Below, in pieces: positions 35,011 through 45,005 of a stretch of 64,000 nt of DNA. Location: positions 1 through 64,000 of the forward strand of contig NZ_JAGGKG010000004.1 of assembly GCF_017873435.1 (NCBI RefSeq), given 5' to 3'. Position 1 is the stretch's first letter; each line of letters starts with the position of its first letter. This DNA is from Paenibacillus turicensis (GTDB lineage Bacteria; Bacillota; Bacilli; Paenibacillales; Paenibacillaceae). A program made the position numbers and the translations under genes. The notes beneath the pieces were generated by a model, which was not told the origin of the DNA, made no database searches, and saw only the letters and a list, made by a program, of their open reading frames with translations.

Positions 35011-35820
35011 TCAATGAATTTTCTTCAGAGCTTCTAAAGGTGTCATCGTATGGTAGCTTTTAAAAGAATTTATTAAATGTGACTGATCGGTATAACCGTA
35101 TTTGAGTACAGCTTCCTGCGCATCAAAATGCTTTTGAAAAACAATATCGTGCCATAGATTCTGATAGCGCACGAGGTTGGACGTTTTCTTAATGGTAGTT
35201 CCTATGTATTCCTGAAAGAGGCGTTCAAGCTGTCTCTGACTAGTGCAAGCATAAGCACAGGCGTCTTTCACACCAGATGAGCCTCGACTTTTCAATATAT
35301 AGTACAGTGCATTCATAACACAACTATTTTGCTTGGATAAATCCAGTTTTGACAGGAGAAAACGATCTGCTTTTATAACTCTTTCCTTCATCGTAAGTGT
35401 GTCGAGCAGCATTTCAGTAAAAAATGGTTTCCAATCCTTAAAATACAAGTCAATGTCATTATAGCTATGAACTGTTTCGCGCAGATGAAAATCGCAGTAA
35501 GCATGAATGCTCCAAAAGTAGAATCGTATTGCAAAACGCGACGTAACATCTGTTGTTTGTACAGGAATAAATGTAAAAGCCGTTTCACCCATGCCGCATA
35601 ATTGACCATTTACAAAACCAGTTGTGTGGTTAATATCAAAAATAACATCCATGCAGGTATCTGGAATGACTAGCAAAGGTTCCAAACTTTGTTCATCCCG
35701 AGAAACTCCTGTTCCCCAATAATTCGCAATATAAGGTTTTAGAGGATCACAGGGAGTATATCCATTAAACGTAGTTGCCTGAGCTGTTAGCGGTTGATAA
35801 AGAGAAGCTAAGTTAACCAT
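35011..35820 (-). CDS. AraC-like HTH regulator
   Basis: A 269-residue protein with an N-terminal beta-rich sensor (YTPCDPLKPYIANYWG, LLVIPDTCMDVIFDI) typical of the DUF6597-type AraC proteins. The C-terminal HTH pair includes DACAYACTSQRQLERLFQEYIG and KYGYTDQSHLINSFKSYHTMTPLEALK. Ribosome binding site AAGGTG. It sits upstream of the esterase gene on the same strand (about 200 bases away) and may regulate it. Confidence 0.85.
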   Translation of the reverse strand: MVNLASLYQPLTAQATTFNGYTPCDPLKPYIANYWGTGVSRDEQSLEPLLVIPDTCMDVIFDINHTTGFVNGQLCGMGETAFTFIPVQTTDVTSRFAIRFYFWSIHAYCDFHLRETVHSYNDIDLYFKDWKPFFTEMLLDTLTMKERVIKADRFLLSKLDLSKQNSCVMNALYYILKSRGSSGVKDACAYACTSQRQLERLFQEYIGTTIKKTSNLVRYQNLWHDIVFQKHFDAQEAVLKYGYTDQSHLINSFKSYHTMTPLEALKKIH

Positions 35821-36159
35821 ACAATAACACCTTAGACCTGTAGGAGTATTTTTCTATTCTTTGGCTTTTTATCATAACGAACTGCTTTAAATTGCTCATC
35901 CCGGGGCCTCCCCTCTTACTCAGATTATAAAATGCGAAACGAAGTCAAAGTCAAGCCTTTTAAAATCCCTTGACACTGGCGACGATGTGTTCCAACCTGA
36001 CATTTTTATTATAACGGACAGCTCTACTGCTGTATGTGATCTAATCACCCACTGGTCATAGAAGATACCAAAAAAATCATAGTTTTTAACTTTTCGACTA
36101 TTTTATAATTAATAAAATATGGAAGCCCGAGATAAATAACTTTATAGAGAGGTGATTGT
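35821..36159. other. Divergent intergenic region
   Basis: About 340 bases between the AraC-like and Nudix genes. TATAAT at 36104-36109 is a possible -10 for the Nudix gene, with no good -35. TTGACA near 35970 is isolated. Nothing else stands out. Confidence 0.5.
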
Positions 36160-36591
36160 ATGAAGGTTCATTTTTTTCAATTAGATTCTGTTAAGGATGA
36201 AAGTTTAAAATACGCTGTAGTTGTGTCCCGATTTAAGGGAGAGTGGATTTTGGTAAAACATAAAAAACGTACAACTTGGGAAATACCTGGCGGGAAGCGT
36301 GATCCCTATGAAGGAATTGACAAGACAGCCGAACGCGAGCTTTTTGAAGAAACAGGAGCAACCTCCTTTACAATTACTCCCGTGTGTATTTATTCTGTAC
36401 AACATGATTTGAAGGAGGAATCCTTTGGGATGCTGTTTTATTCGGAAGTGTCCGAGCTTGGCAAACTGCCAAATAGTGAAATAGGAGAATTACGTGTATT
36501 CAACCATTTACCTTCACAATTGACTTATCCTGAAATACAACCTCTTCTATTCAATAAAGTGTTGAAGGAGCTGGAGATAAAGCTTTCCTGA
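36160..36591 (+). CDS. Nudix hydrolase
   Basis: A 143-residue protein with a full Nudix box: GGKRDPYEGIDKTAERELFEETGA (Gx5Ex7REUxEExGU), which binds Mg2+ for diphosphate hydrolysis. Ribosome binding site GAGGTG. The substrate may be a nucleoside diphosphate derivative or oxidised nucleotide; it cannot be told from the box. Related small Nudix proteins are widespread in Bacillales as house-cleaning enzymes. Confidence 0.88.
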   Translation: MKVHFFQLDSVKDESLKYAVVVSRFKGEWILVKHKKRTTWEIPGGKRDPYEGIDKTAERELFEETGATSFTITPVCIYSVQHDLKEESFGMLFYSEVSELGKLPNSEIGELRVFNHLPSQLTYPEIQPLLFNKVLKELEIKLS

Positions 36592-36725
36592 TTTCTCATT
36601 AAGTAAGGTATTATAGAAAAGCATACTTCCTAAAAACCCTATCATAAGAGGACATTGTTCAATTAAGCTCATTTGCGTATGTCCGTTCTCGGGAACATAT
36701 TCACAAATCTTACTGCTTAAGAAAA

Positions 36726-36748
36726 GGGCACTCTTACTAGGAGCGCCC
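36726..36748 (-). terminator. Terminator of the AraC/GyrI gene
   Basis: GGGCACTC (36726-36733) and GAGCGCCC (36741-36748) form an eight-pair stem with one G-T wobble. Leftwards it is followed by TTTTCTT. It lies 23 bases beyond the stop at 36771. Confidence 0.75.
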
Positions 36749-36770
36749 TCAATCATTAACATTGATGTAA

Positions 36771-37649
36771 TTAATAGTCTTTTTTCTTTACTGGAATCCA
36801 GATTTCACTTCGATACTTTGGATTTTTAGTGTCTGGACTCTCGTTCCACAAAATTTCAGGCCCTTCAACTACCTCATATCCTGAAGACGGAAACCACTCT
36901 GAGTATATTCTACTCCACACATTTTGAAGTGTTTCTGGGAATGGTCCAATAGCTTCAAACACTGCCCAGGCACTAGCATCAACTTTTAATATATCAAAAT
37001 CTATAGTTTCATTATTTGATGTTGCTACTCCAATATAATGATCTAATTCTCCTTTTTCCTCCATCCTTCCTTCCGAGAAATTAGCAGAAGCACTAATAAT
37101 ACCTGTTGGCTCTACATTTGAAATTGCTTTTAATTGTGTAATAACCTCCGGTGTTAAAAGTTTAGTCATTTTTGCAATCTCTGGATTGACACCTTCAAAA
37201 ATAATTGGAATTCTCTTCTTAAATCCTACTATCTTAAAAGATCCTTTCTCAACGATACGATAGTTCATTTCGCATCTCCCTTTAATTGATAATTGAAAGG
37301 TCATTCGAGGATAAGCTTTTAATTGTATATGCTCACTCCTTGCCTCAGAAGGGAGGATACCATGCAGGGCATGAAATGCACGGGAAAATGAATCAGCCGA
37401 ATTATAGCCATATTTGATAGCCACATCAATTATTCTCAAATCCCTATCTTTCAAATCAAGTGCAGCCAACGACAGTCTTCTTCTCCGAATATATTCTGAT
37501 AAACTTATGCCTGCTAAAAAAGAAAACATCCGCTTAAAATGATACTCTGAACAGTAAGCCATTTTTGATACTTCACTATAATCAATTTCTTCTGTTAAGT
37601 GCTCTTCAATATATGCCAATGCATGGTTCATACTTTTTAAAGAATCCAT
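36771..37649 (-). CDS. AraC HTH regulator with GyrI-like effector domain
   Basis: About 292 residues from ATG 37649, preceded by AAAGGAGG seven bases away. The order is an N-terminal AraC HTH ([48 protein letters not shown], then [20 protein letters not shown]) and a C-terminal GyrI-like ligand domain (from about 140) ending [12 protein letters not shown]. This Rob/YdeE-like architecture responds to drugs or cationic ligands. Regulated genes are unknown. Confidence 0.87.
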   Translation of the reverse strand: MDSLKSMNHALAYIEEHLTEEIDYSEVSKMAYCSEYHFKRMFSFLAGISLSEYIRRRRLSLAALDLKDRDLRIIDVAIKYGYNSADSFSRAFHALHGILPSEARSEHIQLKAYPRMTFQLSIKGRCEMNYRIVEKGSFKIVGFKKRIPIIFEGVNPEIAKMTKLLTPEVITQLKAISNVEPTGIISASANFSEGRMEEKGELDHYIGVATSNNETIDFDILKVDASAWAVFEAIGPFPETLQNVWSRIYSEWFPSSGYEVVEGPEILWNESPDTKNPKYRSEIWIPVKKKDY

Positions 37650-37835
37650 TGAATAACCTCCTTTCATCATCGATATTATCAAAGGGTGCGTTTTTCCATA
37701 CGACAATCAGTGCACAATATAGTCGAGTCTGTTACAAAGTAGGGTAATAAAAGAATAAGGAGTTTTTGCTTTTTTGTGTTTAACATATATTCATGTCGTT
37801 CCGAACAAGAAATAAACAGTGTAATTTATGACTTA

Positions 37836-39740
37836 TTAGTTCCTAACCAACCTCACCACGCACTCCACATGCGTCGTATGCGGAAACATATCCACAGGCT
37901 GCGCCTCAACCGCCTTATATCCCCCATCCTCCAACACACGCAAATCCCGTGCTAGCGTAGCAGGATTACAACTCACATAAACCACTCGCTTTGGCTTCAT
38001 TTCCAGAATCGTCTCAAGGAGCTTCGCATCACAGCCCTTGCGAGGTGGATCAACCACAATCACATCGGCTTCAACGCCTTGCTCCCTCCAACGAGGGATA
38101 ACATCCTCAGATGCTCCTACCTCAAATTGAACATGGCTCATATCATTTAACTCCGCATTCACACGAGCATCCTCAATCGCCTCTGGTACAATTTCAACCC
38201 CATATACCTTCTTCGCATGTTGGGCTAAAAAGAGAGAGATTGTCCCGATCCCGCAATACGCATCAATCACCGTTTCATTGCCAGTTAAACCAGCATACTC
38301 AACCGTCTTCTGATATAACACTTCTGTCTGTTCAGGGTTAACCTGATAAAAGGAGCGAGCGGAGATGGCAAACTTCACGTTGCCAATATAATCATAGATG
38401 ACTTCACGTCCCCATAAAACTCTTGTCACATCACCAAAAATGACGTTTGTACGACGTGTATTCACGTTTTGACATACACTTATCACCTGCGGGATTTGAG
38501 AAGTTATCGCCTGTATCCATTCCTCAACCTTAGGAATCCGATCCCCATTTGTCACAAGCACCACCATAATCTCACCTGTCGTCCGCCCAATCCGTACAAC
38601 GACATGGCGCAACAGTCCTTGTCCTGTTTCTTCGTTATAAGGAGCGATACCTAGGCTTCTACCAATCTCTTTAATATGAGCGATCACATCATCGTTTTGC
38701 TCATGTTGAATGAGACACGTCTCCATATCAATGATGCGGTGCGAACCTTTAGCGTAAAAACCACCGATAAGAGAGTTTTCTAGAGAGCTATGAGTACTAT
38801 GAGTACTACGCGAACTACGCTCTGGAGCAACGCCAATCGGAACCTGTGCTTTGTTGCGATAACGCCAAGGCTCTGCCATCCCTAGTGTAGGAAGCACTTT
38901 TATCCCCTCTAACCCTACTATCCCTTCTGAAACTCCGTCTACTAATGATGCTTCTAATGATGCGGTGACACTTAAAGTTAAGCCCGTATCTGTATCTTCA
39001 CCTTTACCTGTAGCTAAATCTGTATCCAAATCCTTTGCCACAGATAACTTCCCAATTCGCTCTAACGCATCAATCACATGCTGGCGTTTCCAGTCTAGCT
39101 GCCCTTGATAACTTAAATGCTGAAGCTGACAGCCTCCACATTGCTCATAGATGTCACAAGGTGGAGTCACCCGTTCAGGGCTTGCTTGCAGTACGTTAAG
39201 GAGCTTGGCATAACCATATTGCTTTTTCGTTTTAAGGACCTTAACCTCCACCTGCTCACCGGGTAGTGCACCTGATACAAATAACGTGTAACCCTCTACA
39301 CGCCCTACACCTTCACCATCATGGTTCATCCCAATAATTTCAATAACGCAGGTATCATTTTTAGCAACCGGTAAATCAGCAAATACAGTATCAGAAATTT
39401 TAGAATTGTTAAAAACGTGGCTTTTCATCGTTTTAGCCTTATTTTTTACTTGAGCTTTCCCTTGAGTCTTCCCTTTAGTTTTAACTTTATCTTTTACTTT
39501 ACCATTTGCCTTAGTTTTTTCCCTAGTATCTGCCTTAGATTCTACTTTAGATTTAGCCTTCAAACTTTGTTTGGAATCTTGTCCCTGTCTTTTCGTAGCA
39601 TTTCCTGCCTTTTCTGCATTTCCTACTTTTCTTTCGTTTCCTGCATTTCCTGCATTTCCAGCGTTTTTTTCGTTTCTAGAATTTCCTGAGTTCTCTGATT
39701 TCCCTCTATTTCCTGCTTCATTTCCCCGGCGCTTATTCAT
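37836..39740 (-). CDS. rlmCD: 23S rRNA (uracil-C5) methyltransferase RlmCD with long N-terminal extension
   Basis: About 634 residues from ATG 39740. An in-frame extension to 39845 crosses the dgkB terminator (39784-39805), so it is rejected. A TRAM domain (about 135-200, [20 protein letters not shown]) precedes an RlmC/D-type RNA methyltransferase with a CxxCxxC-like Fe-S motif ([14 protein letters not shown]), the SAM motif [24 protein letters not shown] and the catalytic [10 protein letters not shown]. The product methylates uridines of 23S rRNA. Unusually, the first 130 residues are a low-complexity Asn/Gly then Lys-rich tail and there is a roughly 50-residue insertion after the Fe-S region; typical relatives are near 460 residues. 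Confidence 0.9.
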   Translation of the reverse strand: MNKRRGNEAGNRGKSENSGNSRNEKNAGNAGNAGNERKVGNAEKAGNATKRQGQDSKQSLKAKSKVESKADTREKTKANGKVKDKVKTKGKTQGKAQVKNKAKTMKSHVFNNSKISDTVFADLPVAKNDTCVIEIIGMNHDGEGVGRVEGYTLFVSGALPGEQVEVKVLKTKKQYGYAKLLNVLQASPERVTPPCDIYEQCGGCQLQHLSYQGQLDWKRQHVIDALERIGKLSVAKDLDTDLATGKGEDTDTGLTLSVTASLEASLVDGVSEGIVGLEGIKVLPTLGMAEPWRYRNKAQVPIGVAPERSSRSTHSTHSSLENSLIGGFYAKGSHRIIDMETCLIQHEQNDDVIAHIKEIGRSLGIAPYNEETGQGLLRHVVVRIGRTTGEIMVVLVTNGDRIPKVEEWIQAITSQIPQVISVCQNVNTRRTNVIFGDVTRVLWGREVIYDYIGNVKFAISARSFYQVNPEQTEVLYQKTVEYAGLTGNETVIDAYCGIGTISLFLAQHAKKVYGVEIVPEAIEDARVNAELNDMSHVQFEVGASEDVIPRWREQGVEADVIVVDPPRKGCDAKLLETILEMKPKRVVYVSCNPATLARDLRVLEDGGYKAVEAQPVDMFPHTTHVECVVRLVRN

Positions 39741-39783
39741 GAAAAACCGTTCACTTCTTTCCTTAAATTTATTACATACAAAA

Positions 39784-39805
39784 CCCCCGTCAATCCTGAC
39801 AGGGG
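39784..39805 (-). terminator. Terminator of dgkB
   Basis: CCCCGTCA (39785-39792) pairs with TGAC and GGGG (39797-39805) around one bulged A and an ATCC loop. Leftwards a short run of T follows (GTTTTGTATG). It lies downstream of dgkB and before the rlmCD start, which supports the downstream start of rlmCD. Confidence 0.7.
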
Positions 39806-39923
39806 AACATGTCATATTTCTTCTATCAACTACACATTTACACATCTATACTATAATTCGATTGTTTTACTTTACCGTATAGACTTTCAAGGTTTCATCT
39901 TATTCATTCAATTTCATTCAACC

Positions 39924-40811
39924 TTACATAAAAATGCTTAAATGCCTAGGCAACACTTCAAATACAGCCGGCAACTCTCCACCTAATTCACCATCTACGT
40001 TAATTTCCACCTTATTAGGGGAGGAAACCTCCATCCGATTTGTTTTGAGATAAATGACACGATGGTCATTAAAATGATCTCCACGCACAACCAAGGTGAC
40101 AAGGCGAATAAACTCTGCTAAATTACATTTTTTCACGGCGATGACATCAAAATAACCATCATCAATGGAAGCGTTTGGCGCAAGCTTCTCAAACCCACCA
40201 ACGGAGTTACTATTGGCAATTAAGAAGAGCATAAATTCACCTGACATCTCATCATAACCTTCTGCCTTAATGGTTAAATCAATAGGTGATAAATTAACCA
40301 TCTTCTCAATGCCTTTCATGTAATAGGCATGTTGTCCAATCATCGTTTTCAAACGACTTGGCACTTCATAGCTAAGCTGGGTTAATGAGCCACCACCAGC
40401 AATATTTATAAAATAGCGATCATTGGCTTTACCAATGTCGATCGGCTTTGTATTGTTGTTAATAATTAAGTCACAAAAATCCTCCCATTTTTTCGGGATT
40501 CCTAATGCTCTAGCAAAATCGTTTGTTGTGCCTAACGGAAATATGCCTAGTGGAGGTGGGTTCTCTTTACCTGCTAACCCATTAACGACTTCATTTAGCG
40601 TTCCATCTCCACCCGCGGCGATGATAATATCATAACCACGCTCAACCGCAAGCTCTGCTTCTCGTGTCGCATCGCCTTCACTTGTCGTTGCATGACAAGA
40701 TGTTTCAATTCCAGCTTGATCCAACTTCTCAAGAATATCTGGTAAGATCCGTCTCATTTCTTCTTTTCCTGAGGTTGGGTTATAAATCAACCTAGCTCTT
40801 TTCATATCCAT
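39924..40811 (-). CDS. dgkB: Diacylglycerol kinase DgkB
   Basis: About 295 residues, ATG 40811 chosen for AGGTGG ten bases upstream (in-frame ATG 40805 and TTG 40835 are alternatives). It has the diacylglycerol/YegS-type kinase fold: RARLIYNPTSGKEE at the N-terminus, IIAAGGDGTLNEVVNGL with the phosphate-binding GGDGT near 70, PLGTTNDFARALGIP, and NSVGGFEKLAPNASIDDGYFD near 210. The enzyme recycles diacylglycerol from lipoteichoic acid synthesis to phosphatidic acid. Located beside rlmCD as in other Bacillales. Confidence 0.92.
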   Translation of the reverse strand: MDMKRARLIYNPTSGKEEMRRILPDILEKLDQAGIETSCHATTSEGDATREAELAVERGYDIIIAAGGDGTLNEVVNGLAGKENPPPLGIFPLGTTNDFARALGIPKKWEDFCDLIINNNTKPIDIGKANDRYFINIAGGGSLTQLSYEVPSRLKTMIGQHAYYMKGIEKMVNLSPIDLTIKAEGYDEMSGEFMLFLIANSNSVGGFEKLAPNASIDDGYFDVIAVKKCNLAEFIRLVTLVVRGDHFNDHRVIYLKTNRMEVSSPNKVEINVDGELGGELPAVFEVLPRHLSIFM

Positions 40812-41155
40812 ATCATGCACGCCACCTGTTTTCAAAATATCAATGATTTCATTATATGAAATAATCGTACGAACATCCAGTCACATTACTAATTAATAAG
40901 AAATCAATTAAATCAAACTCTTTTTTTATCTCCATTAGTATTGTTAACCACTCCTAGCTATTTTGAGACATGATCAGCAATAAAAATATTAAAATATGAT
41001 AAAACAAAGAGAGAATACAGAACGCAGAAAACAAAGCAAACACACCTCAGCAGTAAGTAGGAAAATCCCTTTTATACTTAGGTGTGTTATGTTTATACCC
41101 TTTGGCTTAACTTATCTCTATCTTACTTCTTATTTCCTGCTTGCCCTTAACGTCC
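40812..41155. other. Intergenic region between dgkB and yerC
   Basis: About 340 bases with no credible gene. It contains the yerC terminator (41040-41087). A rightward 70-codon frame at 40996 lies across this hairpin and has no good ribosome binding site, so it is not called. Confidence 0.55.
41040..41087 (-). terminator. Terminator of yerC
   Basis: ACACACCT (41040-41047) and AGGTGTGT (41080-41087) are perfect complements, with extra short pairing of AGTA and TACT inside. Leftwards it is followed by TTTGCTTTG. Confidence 0.65.
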
Positions 41156-41446
41156 TTAACGTCCCAAACGCTCCAACGTCATCTTGTACCCATCATTTCC
41201 ATAATTAAGGCAACGCTTTACACGAGAGATCGTTGCTGTACTTGCACCTGTTTCTGCCTCAATCTGGTTGTAGGTATTGCCCTTACCAAGCATACGTGCA
41301 ACCTCTAAGCGTTGGGATAAGGATTGAATTTCATTTACGGTACACAAATCATCAAAAAATGTATAACACTCTTCAATATCCTTTAAGGTTAAAATGGCTT
41401 CAAATAATTGATCGATACTTTTATCATTTAGCTTCTTTAGCTGCAC
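41156..41446 (-). CDS. yerC: YerC/YecD-type TrpR-like regulator
   Basis: A 96-residue protein of the TrpR-like YerC/YecD family: ECYTFFDDLCTVNEIQSLSQRLEVARMLGKGNTYNQIEAETGASTATISRVKRCLNYG is the TrpR fold with its HTH. GTG start with AGGGGA upstream. Its effector and targets are unknown; TrpR family members bind DNA as dimers. It keeps company with yerB, as in Bacillus. Confidence 0.9.
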   Translation of the reverse strand: MQLKKLNDKSIDQLFEAILTLKDIEECYTFFDDLCTVNEIQSLSQRLEVARMLGKGNTYNQIEAETGASTATISRVKRCLNYGNDGYKMTLERLGR

Positions 41447-41663
41447 TGGATAATCATCCCCTATAAATAACTAGTACTATACCTCCATTGTACCTGAGCA
41501 GCATCCCCAATTTCAAGCATTAACGATTTCACGCTGTAAAGAATAACTGCCCAAATCCGCATCTGCCTAACAAAACCGGGTCATTCGTCCATACGTTTAT
41601 CACTGCTCCAACATACAGTGTAATATACAAACGCCTATTCTATAGGAAAAGGACTGTGATAAA

Positions 41664-42164
41664 ATGCCACATTATAATACGCCCTATCGCGGCGCAACAC
41701 CTTCATCCTATCCATCAGGTCAATATCCTGGTATTAATCAGCCTGATGTAGGATTCGAGATGAAGGCTCAAGCTTCATCTATAACACCTTATTCACCTCA
41801 AGTGTATGGAAGCAGCTTTACCCCGCCAAGCAGTGCACCAAACGCTGGAAAAAGCGGTGGCTTCTCCATGCCAAACATCAATGACATTAAAGGCTTTATT
41901 GAACGTATGGGTGGGGTTGAAGGAATCATTGCAACGATGGGAAAGGTTCAAAAAGTAATGCAAACCGTACAACAATTTGCTCCGATGGCAAAAATGCTTA
42001 CGGGTTTATTACCTGGCGGTAGCAAAGGTTCTGCCGCTGACGATGAAAGTGATTACTCAGAATACAAGCCACGTCGGAAACGTAAAAAAACGAAAAAAGG
42101 AGTGAAATCTAAGACACCAGTAAAACGCAAAAAACGGACTACTCCAACAAAAAAGAAGCGTTAG
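41664..42164 (+). CDS. YqfQ/VrrA-like protein with basic C-terminal tail
   Basis: A 166-residue protein. The first 70 residues are Pro/Ser/Tyr-rich and disordered. A helical core follows (INDIKGFIERMGGVEGIIATMGKVQKVMQTVQQFAPMAKMLTGLLPGG), like the C-terminal core of YqfQ/VrrA-type proteins. The last 35 residues are almost all Lys, Arg and Thr. The tail suggests binding to nucleic acid or the spore or cell surface. Ribosome binding site AAAAGGA. Family call is moderate. Confidence 0.65.
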   Translation: MPHYNTPYRGATPSSYPSGQYPGINQPDVGFEMKAQASSITPYSPQVYGSSFTPPSSAPNAGKSGGFSMPNINDIKGFIERMGGVEGIIATMGKVQKVMQTVQQFAPMAKMLTGLLPGGSKGSAADDESDYSEYKPRRKRKKTKKGVKSKTPVKRKKRTTPTKKKR

Positions 42165-42207
42165 AAATCTAACCCCTTCGTTTTTTAAAATTTATATTCA
42201 AACGAGA

Positions 42208-42247
42208 ATAGGGACGCCGCTCAATCTTTAAGAACGGTAGTCCCTAC
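42208..42247. terminator. Terminator between convergent genes
   Basis: TAGGGAC (42209-42215) pairs with GTCCCTA (42240-42246), extended by GCCG with CGGT. It lies between the VrrA-like stop and the CorA stop and may serve both. Confidence 0.65.
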
Positions 42248-42259
42248 CTCATTTTCAGT

Positions 42260-43222
42260 CTATTTAAACCATCCACGGCGAATAAACCACGTAATCATCC
42301 AAATCGTAAGCCCCCCCATGATGGCAAGCACACTGATATAGCCATACTTCCACGTAAGCTCAGGCATATTGTAAAAGTTCATCCCGTAAATTCCAGCGAT
42401 TAGCGTCAAAGGCATAAAGATCGTTGTAATTACAGTGAGTGTTTTCATAATCGAGTTCATTCGGTTTGAGTTTAAGGAGATATAGGAATCCCTTAGGTCT
42501 GCTGTCATTTCGCGATCACTATCAATCATCTCAGATAACTTCAGCAAATGATCGTAAATGTCTGAAAAATAGGCTCGTTGCTCCTTCTCATTTTGGACAT
42601 GCTGTGAATTTAATATTCGATACATCATATCACGCATAGGCACAATCGTTCTGCGGAGCTTTAACAGTCGCCCGCGTAGTTCAAAAACCTGCTTCATTAA
42701 CACTTCAACAGACTCATGTGCGCCCCATTTTTCAAGCTCATCCAGTTCATCTTCTATTCCATATACACAAGGAAAATATTGATCGACCAGTGCATCTATA
42801 ATTGTATAGGCTATGGTAAAGGGTCCATGAGTATGAAGCTTTTTATCGTGTGCTCGCTTCATCATTTCATTCCATGCCTCATTGACCTCCTTCACAGGAG
42901 CATGGTGATATGACACAATAAAGTTGTGACCAATAAACAAATTCACCTCAATATTGGCTAATGAATCCGGTCGAATGGCATGGAGGACGAGGAATTGGTA
43001 GTCATCGTAATAATCAATTTTAGGTCTCTGCAAAACATATAAGCAATCTTCAATGGCTAAAGGGTGAAAATTAAAAAAATCAGACAATAGAGCTGACTCT
43101 GACGGGGTAGGCTCACTAAAGTCAATCCAGCTCCATAAGTATCGTGTTGTATCATGAATATCTTCAATCGGTACATCCATTTCAAGCTCATGCTTATGAT
43201 TCATCGACAAAATTGAGATCAC
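42260..43222 (-). CDS. corA: CorA-type magnesium transporter
   Basis: A 320-residue protein with a cytosolic alpha/beta N-terminal domain, a long stalk of helices and two C-terminal transmembrane helices. The loop between them contains the diagnostic GMN in YGMNFYNMPEL. It imports Mg2+ or other divalent cations. GTG start with GAGGAGGAG. It ends before a strong terminator upstream of the PiT gene. Confidence 0.92.
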   Translation of the reverse strand: MISILSMNHKHELEMDVPIEDIHDTTRYLWSWIDFSEPTPSESALLSDFFNFHPLAIEDCLYVLQRPKIDYYDDYQFLVLHAIRPDSLANIEVNLFIGHNFIVSYHHAPVKEVNEAWNEMMKRAHDKKLHTHGPFTIAYTIIDALVDQYFPCVYGIEDELDELEKWGAHESVEVLMKQVFELRGRLLKLRRTIVPMRDMMYRILNSQHVQNEKEQRAYFSDIYDHLLKLSEMIDSDREMTADLRDSYISLNSNRMNSIMKTLTVITTIFMPLTLIAGIYGMNFYNMPELTWKYGYISVLAIMGGLTIWMITWFIRRGWFK

Positions 43223-43284
43223 GCTTGCTCCTCCTCAGGCAATTCAGTTCAAAAATTTAATTCAAATTTAATTCAGATTACATT

Positions 43285-43316
43285 CAAAAAAAGCCAATCG
43301 CTAGTCAATTGGCTTT
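43285..43316 (-). terminator. Intrinsic terminator between corA and the PiT gene
   Basis: AAAGCCAAT (43290-43298) and ATTGGCTTT (43308-43316) form a perfect nine-pair stem. Leftwards it is followed by more T (43285-43290). Because the PiT gene ends at 43340 leftwards, this terminates the PiT/DUF47 operon. Confidence 0.85.
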
Positions 43317-43339
43317 CCCTATGGGTTCTTAACTCTATT

Positions 43340-44338
43340 TTAGAATAATAACATGTAAATTCCACCTGCTAATAAAGCAACAATTGGAATCGTAATCACC
43401 CATGCAATAACAATACGACCTGCGACAGACCAACGAACTGCGGAGAAACGTTTTGCAGCACCTACGCCCAAAATAGATGAAGTGATTGCATGTGTTGTAC
43501 TAACTGGCAAATGAATCAACGTAGCACCAAAAATGACAGATGCTGCTGAGAGATCCGCTGCAAAACCGTTAATCGGTTCAATCTTAAAGATTTTAGTTCC
43601 CATTGTTTTAATGATTTTCCAACCACCAATGGAGGTCCCTAACGCCATCGCTGTTGCAGCAGCTAGCTTAACCCACAAAGGAACATGCATCGTTTGCTGA
43701 TAATTTGCAGTCACTAATGCAAACGTAATAATCCCCATCGCTTTTTGTGCATCATTTGTACCATGTGTAAACGATTGAAGTGCGGCCGTTACAATTTGCA
43801 TGGAACGAAAGCCTTTATTTACAGTATGCGGACTACGAGATGCAAATATCCATTTGAGTATGGTCATCACAATATAACCAATCCCAAACGCTAGAACTGG
43901 TGAAATAAGTAGTGCTTCAATGATTGAAGTAAAACCGCTTAAATTTAGTTTTTCTACTCCAGCGCCTACGTATACAGCCCCTGCCAATGCACCAATCAGT
44001 GCATGAGAAGAAGAGGAAGGAATTCCAAACCACCATGTGACCAAATTCCAAATAATTGCGGCTGTCAAAGTTGCAATAAGAATCTCTAATCCATTATCAA
44101 GCTTTGTAGGATCAGCGATACTTCCACCAATCGTTTCAGCCACACCTGTAAACATGATCGCCCCTAAAAAGTTCATCACTGCTGCTAGCATAATTGCACG
44201 CCGAGGCTTCAGTGCTCTAGTTGAAACTGAGGTTGCAATTGCATTTGCTGTATCATGAAAACCATTAATAAAGTCAAAACCAAGCGCCAACGTAATAACC
44301 AACAGTATAATAAATGTACTATCCATAACTATTTGCAC
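43340..44338 (-). CDS. pit: PiT-family inorganic phosphate transporter
   Basis: A 332-residue integral membrane protein with about ten helices. The two duplicated PiT signatures are GFHDTANAIATSVSTRAL near 25 and SFTHGTNDAQKAMGII near 200, each with the conserved GxNDxxxA core. It imports phosphate with protons or sodium. GTG start, weak ribosome binding site; it follows the DUF47 gene by 52 bases and is co-transcribed with it. Confidence 0.92.
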   Translation of the reverse strand: MQIVMDSTFIILLVITLALGFDFINGFHDTANAIATSVSTRALKPRRAIMLAAVMNFLGAIMFTGVAETIGGSIADPTKLDNGLEILIATLTAAIIWNLVTWWFGIPSSSSHALIGALAGAVYVGAGVEKLNLSGFTSIIEALLISPVLAFGIGYIVMTILKWIFASRSPHTVNKGFRSMQIVTAALQSFTHGTNDAQKAMGIITFALVTANYQQTMHVPLWVKLAAATAMALGTSIGGWKIIKTMGTKIFKIEPINGFAADLSAASVIFGATLIHLPVSTTHAITSSILGVGAAKRFSAVRWSVAGRIVIAWVITIPIVALLAGGIYMLLF

Positions 44339-44390
44339 AGATTTTTTCTCTCTATAAAATTATCCGCGCAATTCTATACCTCCCAAATAA

Positions 44391-45005
44391 TTAAGAATTG
44401 CGCATGATGATGGACTCAAGCATATTTGCCACATGCTCACATGCGTCGGTTGTTGTTTCCAATCTTTCATAAATCTCTTTTTTCTTAATCAACAAAATTG
44501 GATCTGTTACTTTAGCGAATAATTCCGTAATGCACAGTCTTAATAGCTCATCACCTTGGTTTTCAAGATCGTTCAAGCGGATTGTATATTCACGGATCGC
44601 TAGCAATTTCTTTTGAGACAATAAGTGAATTGCTTTTTGGATCTCATAAGCAGAAATACGCATAATCTCAGCAAATTTTGCAATATATTCATCAGGCTGG
44701 TCCAAATGATACATAACAAAACGTGTAGTTGTCGCCTCAAGTCCGTCAATGACATCATCTAGCGTCGTTGTCAAATTCATAATATCATCACGCTCAATTG
44801 GCGTAATAAATGTCTTATTTAATTCGACAATAATTGTGTGCGTATAGCTATCACATGTAGATTCAAACTCCTTCATTTGCTTGGCAAATTGCTTTACATC
44901 AGAAAAATCAGATACTTGTTGCGCGAAATAATCTGCAGCCTGTACAATCGTATCCGCCATATTTTCTAATGTTTGAAAGAAAATGTCCTTCTTCTTTGCT
45001 CGCAT
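44391..45005 (-). CDS. DUF47 (PhoU-like) phosphate-transport regulator
   Basis: A 204-residue all-helical PhoU-like protein of the DUF47 family, with acidic clusters (FESTCDSYTHTIIVELNKTFITPIERDDIMNL) in the metal-binding positions. In Bacillales and archaea it is usually encoded just upstream of PiT and modulates it. Ribosome binding site AAAGGGG. Promoter region 45006-45230 is AT-rich with no clear -35. Confidence 0.9.
   Translation of the reverse strand: MRAKKKDIFFQTLENMADTIVQAADYFAQQVSDFSDVKQFAKQMKEFESTCDSYTHTIIVELNKTFITPIERDDIMNLTTTLDDVIDGLEATTTRFVMYHLDQPDEYIAKFAEIMRISAYEIQKAIHLLSQKKLLAIREYTIRLNDLENQGDELLRLCITELFAKVTDPILLIKKKEIYERLETTTDACEHVANMLESIIMRNS

Noticed and set aside
39417-39882. 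Overlapping rightward frames of 90 and 103 codons opposite rlmCD
   Set aside because: They are Phe/Ser-rich reverse complements of the Lys/Asn-rich low-complexity region, without a ribosome binding site.
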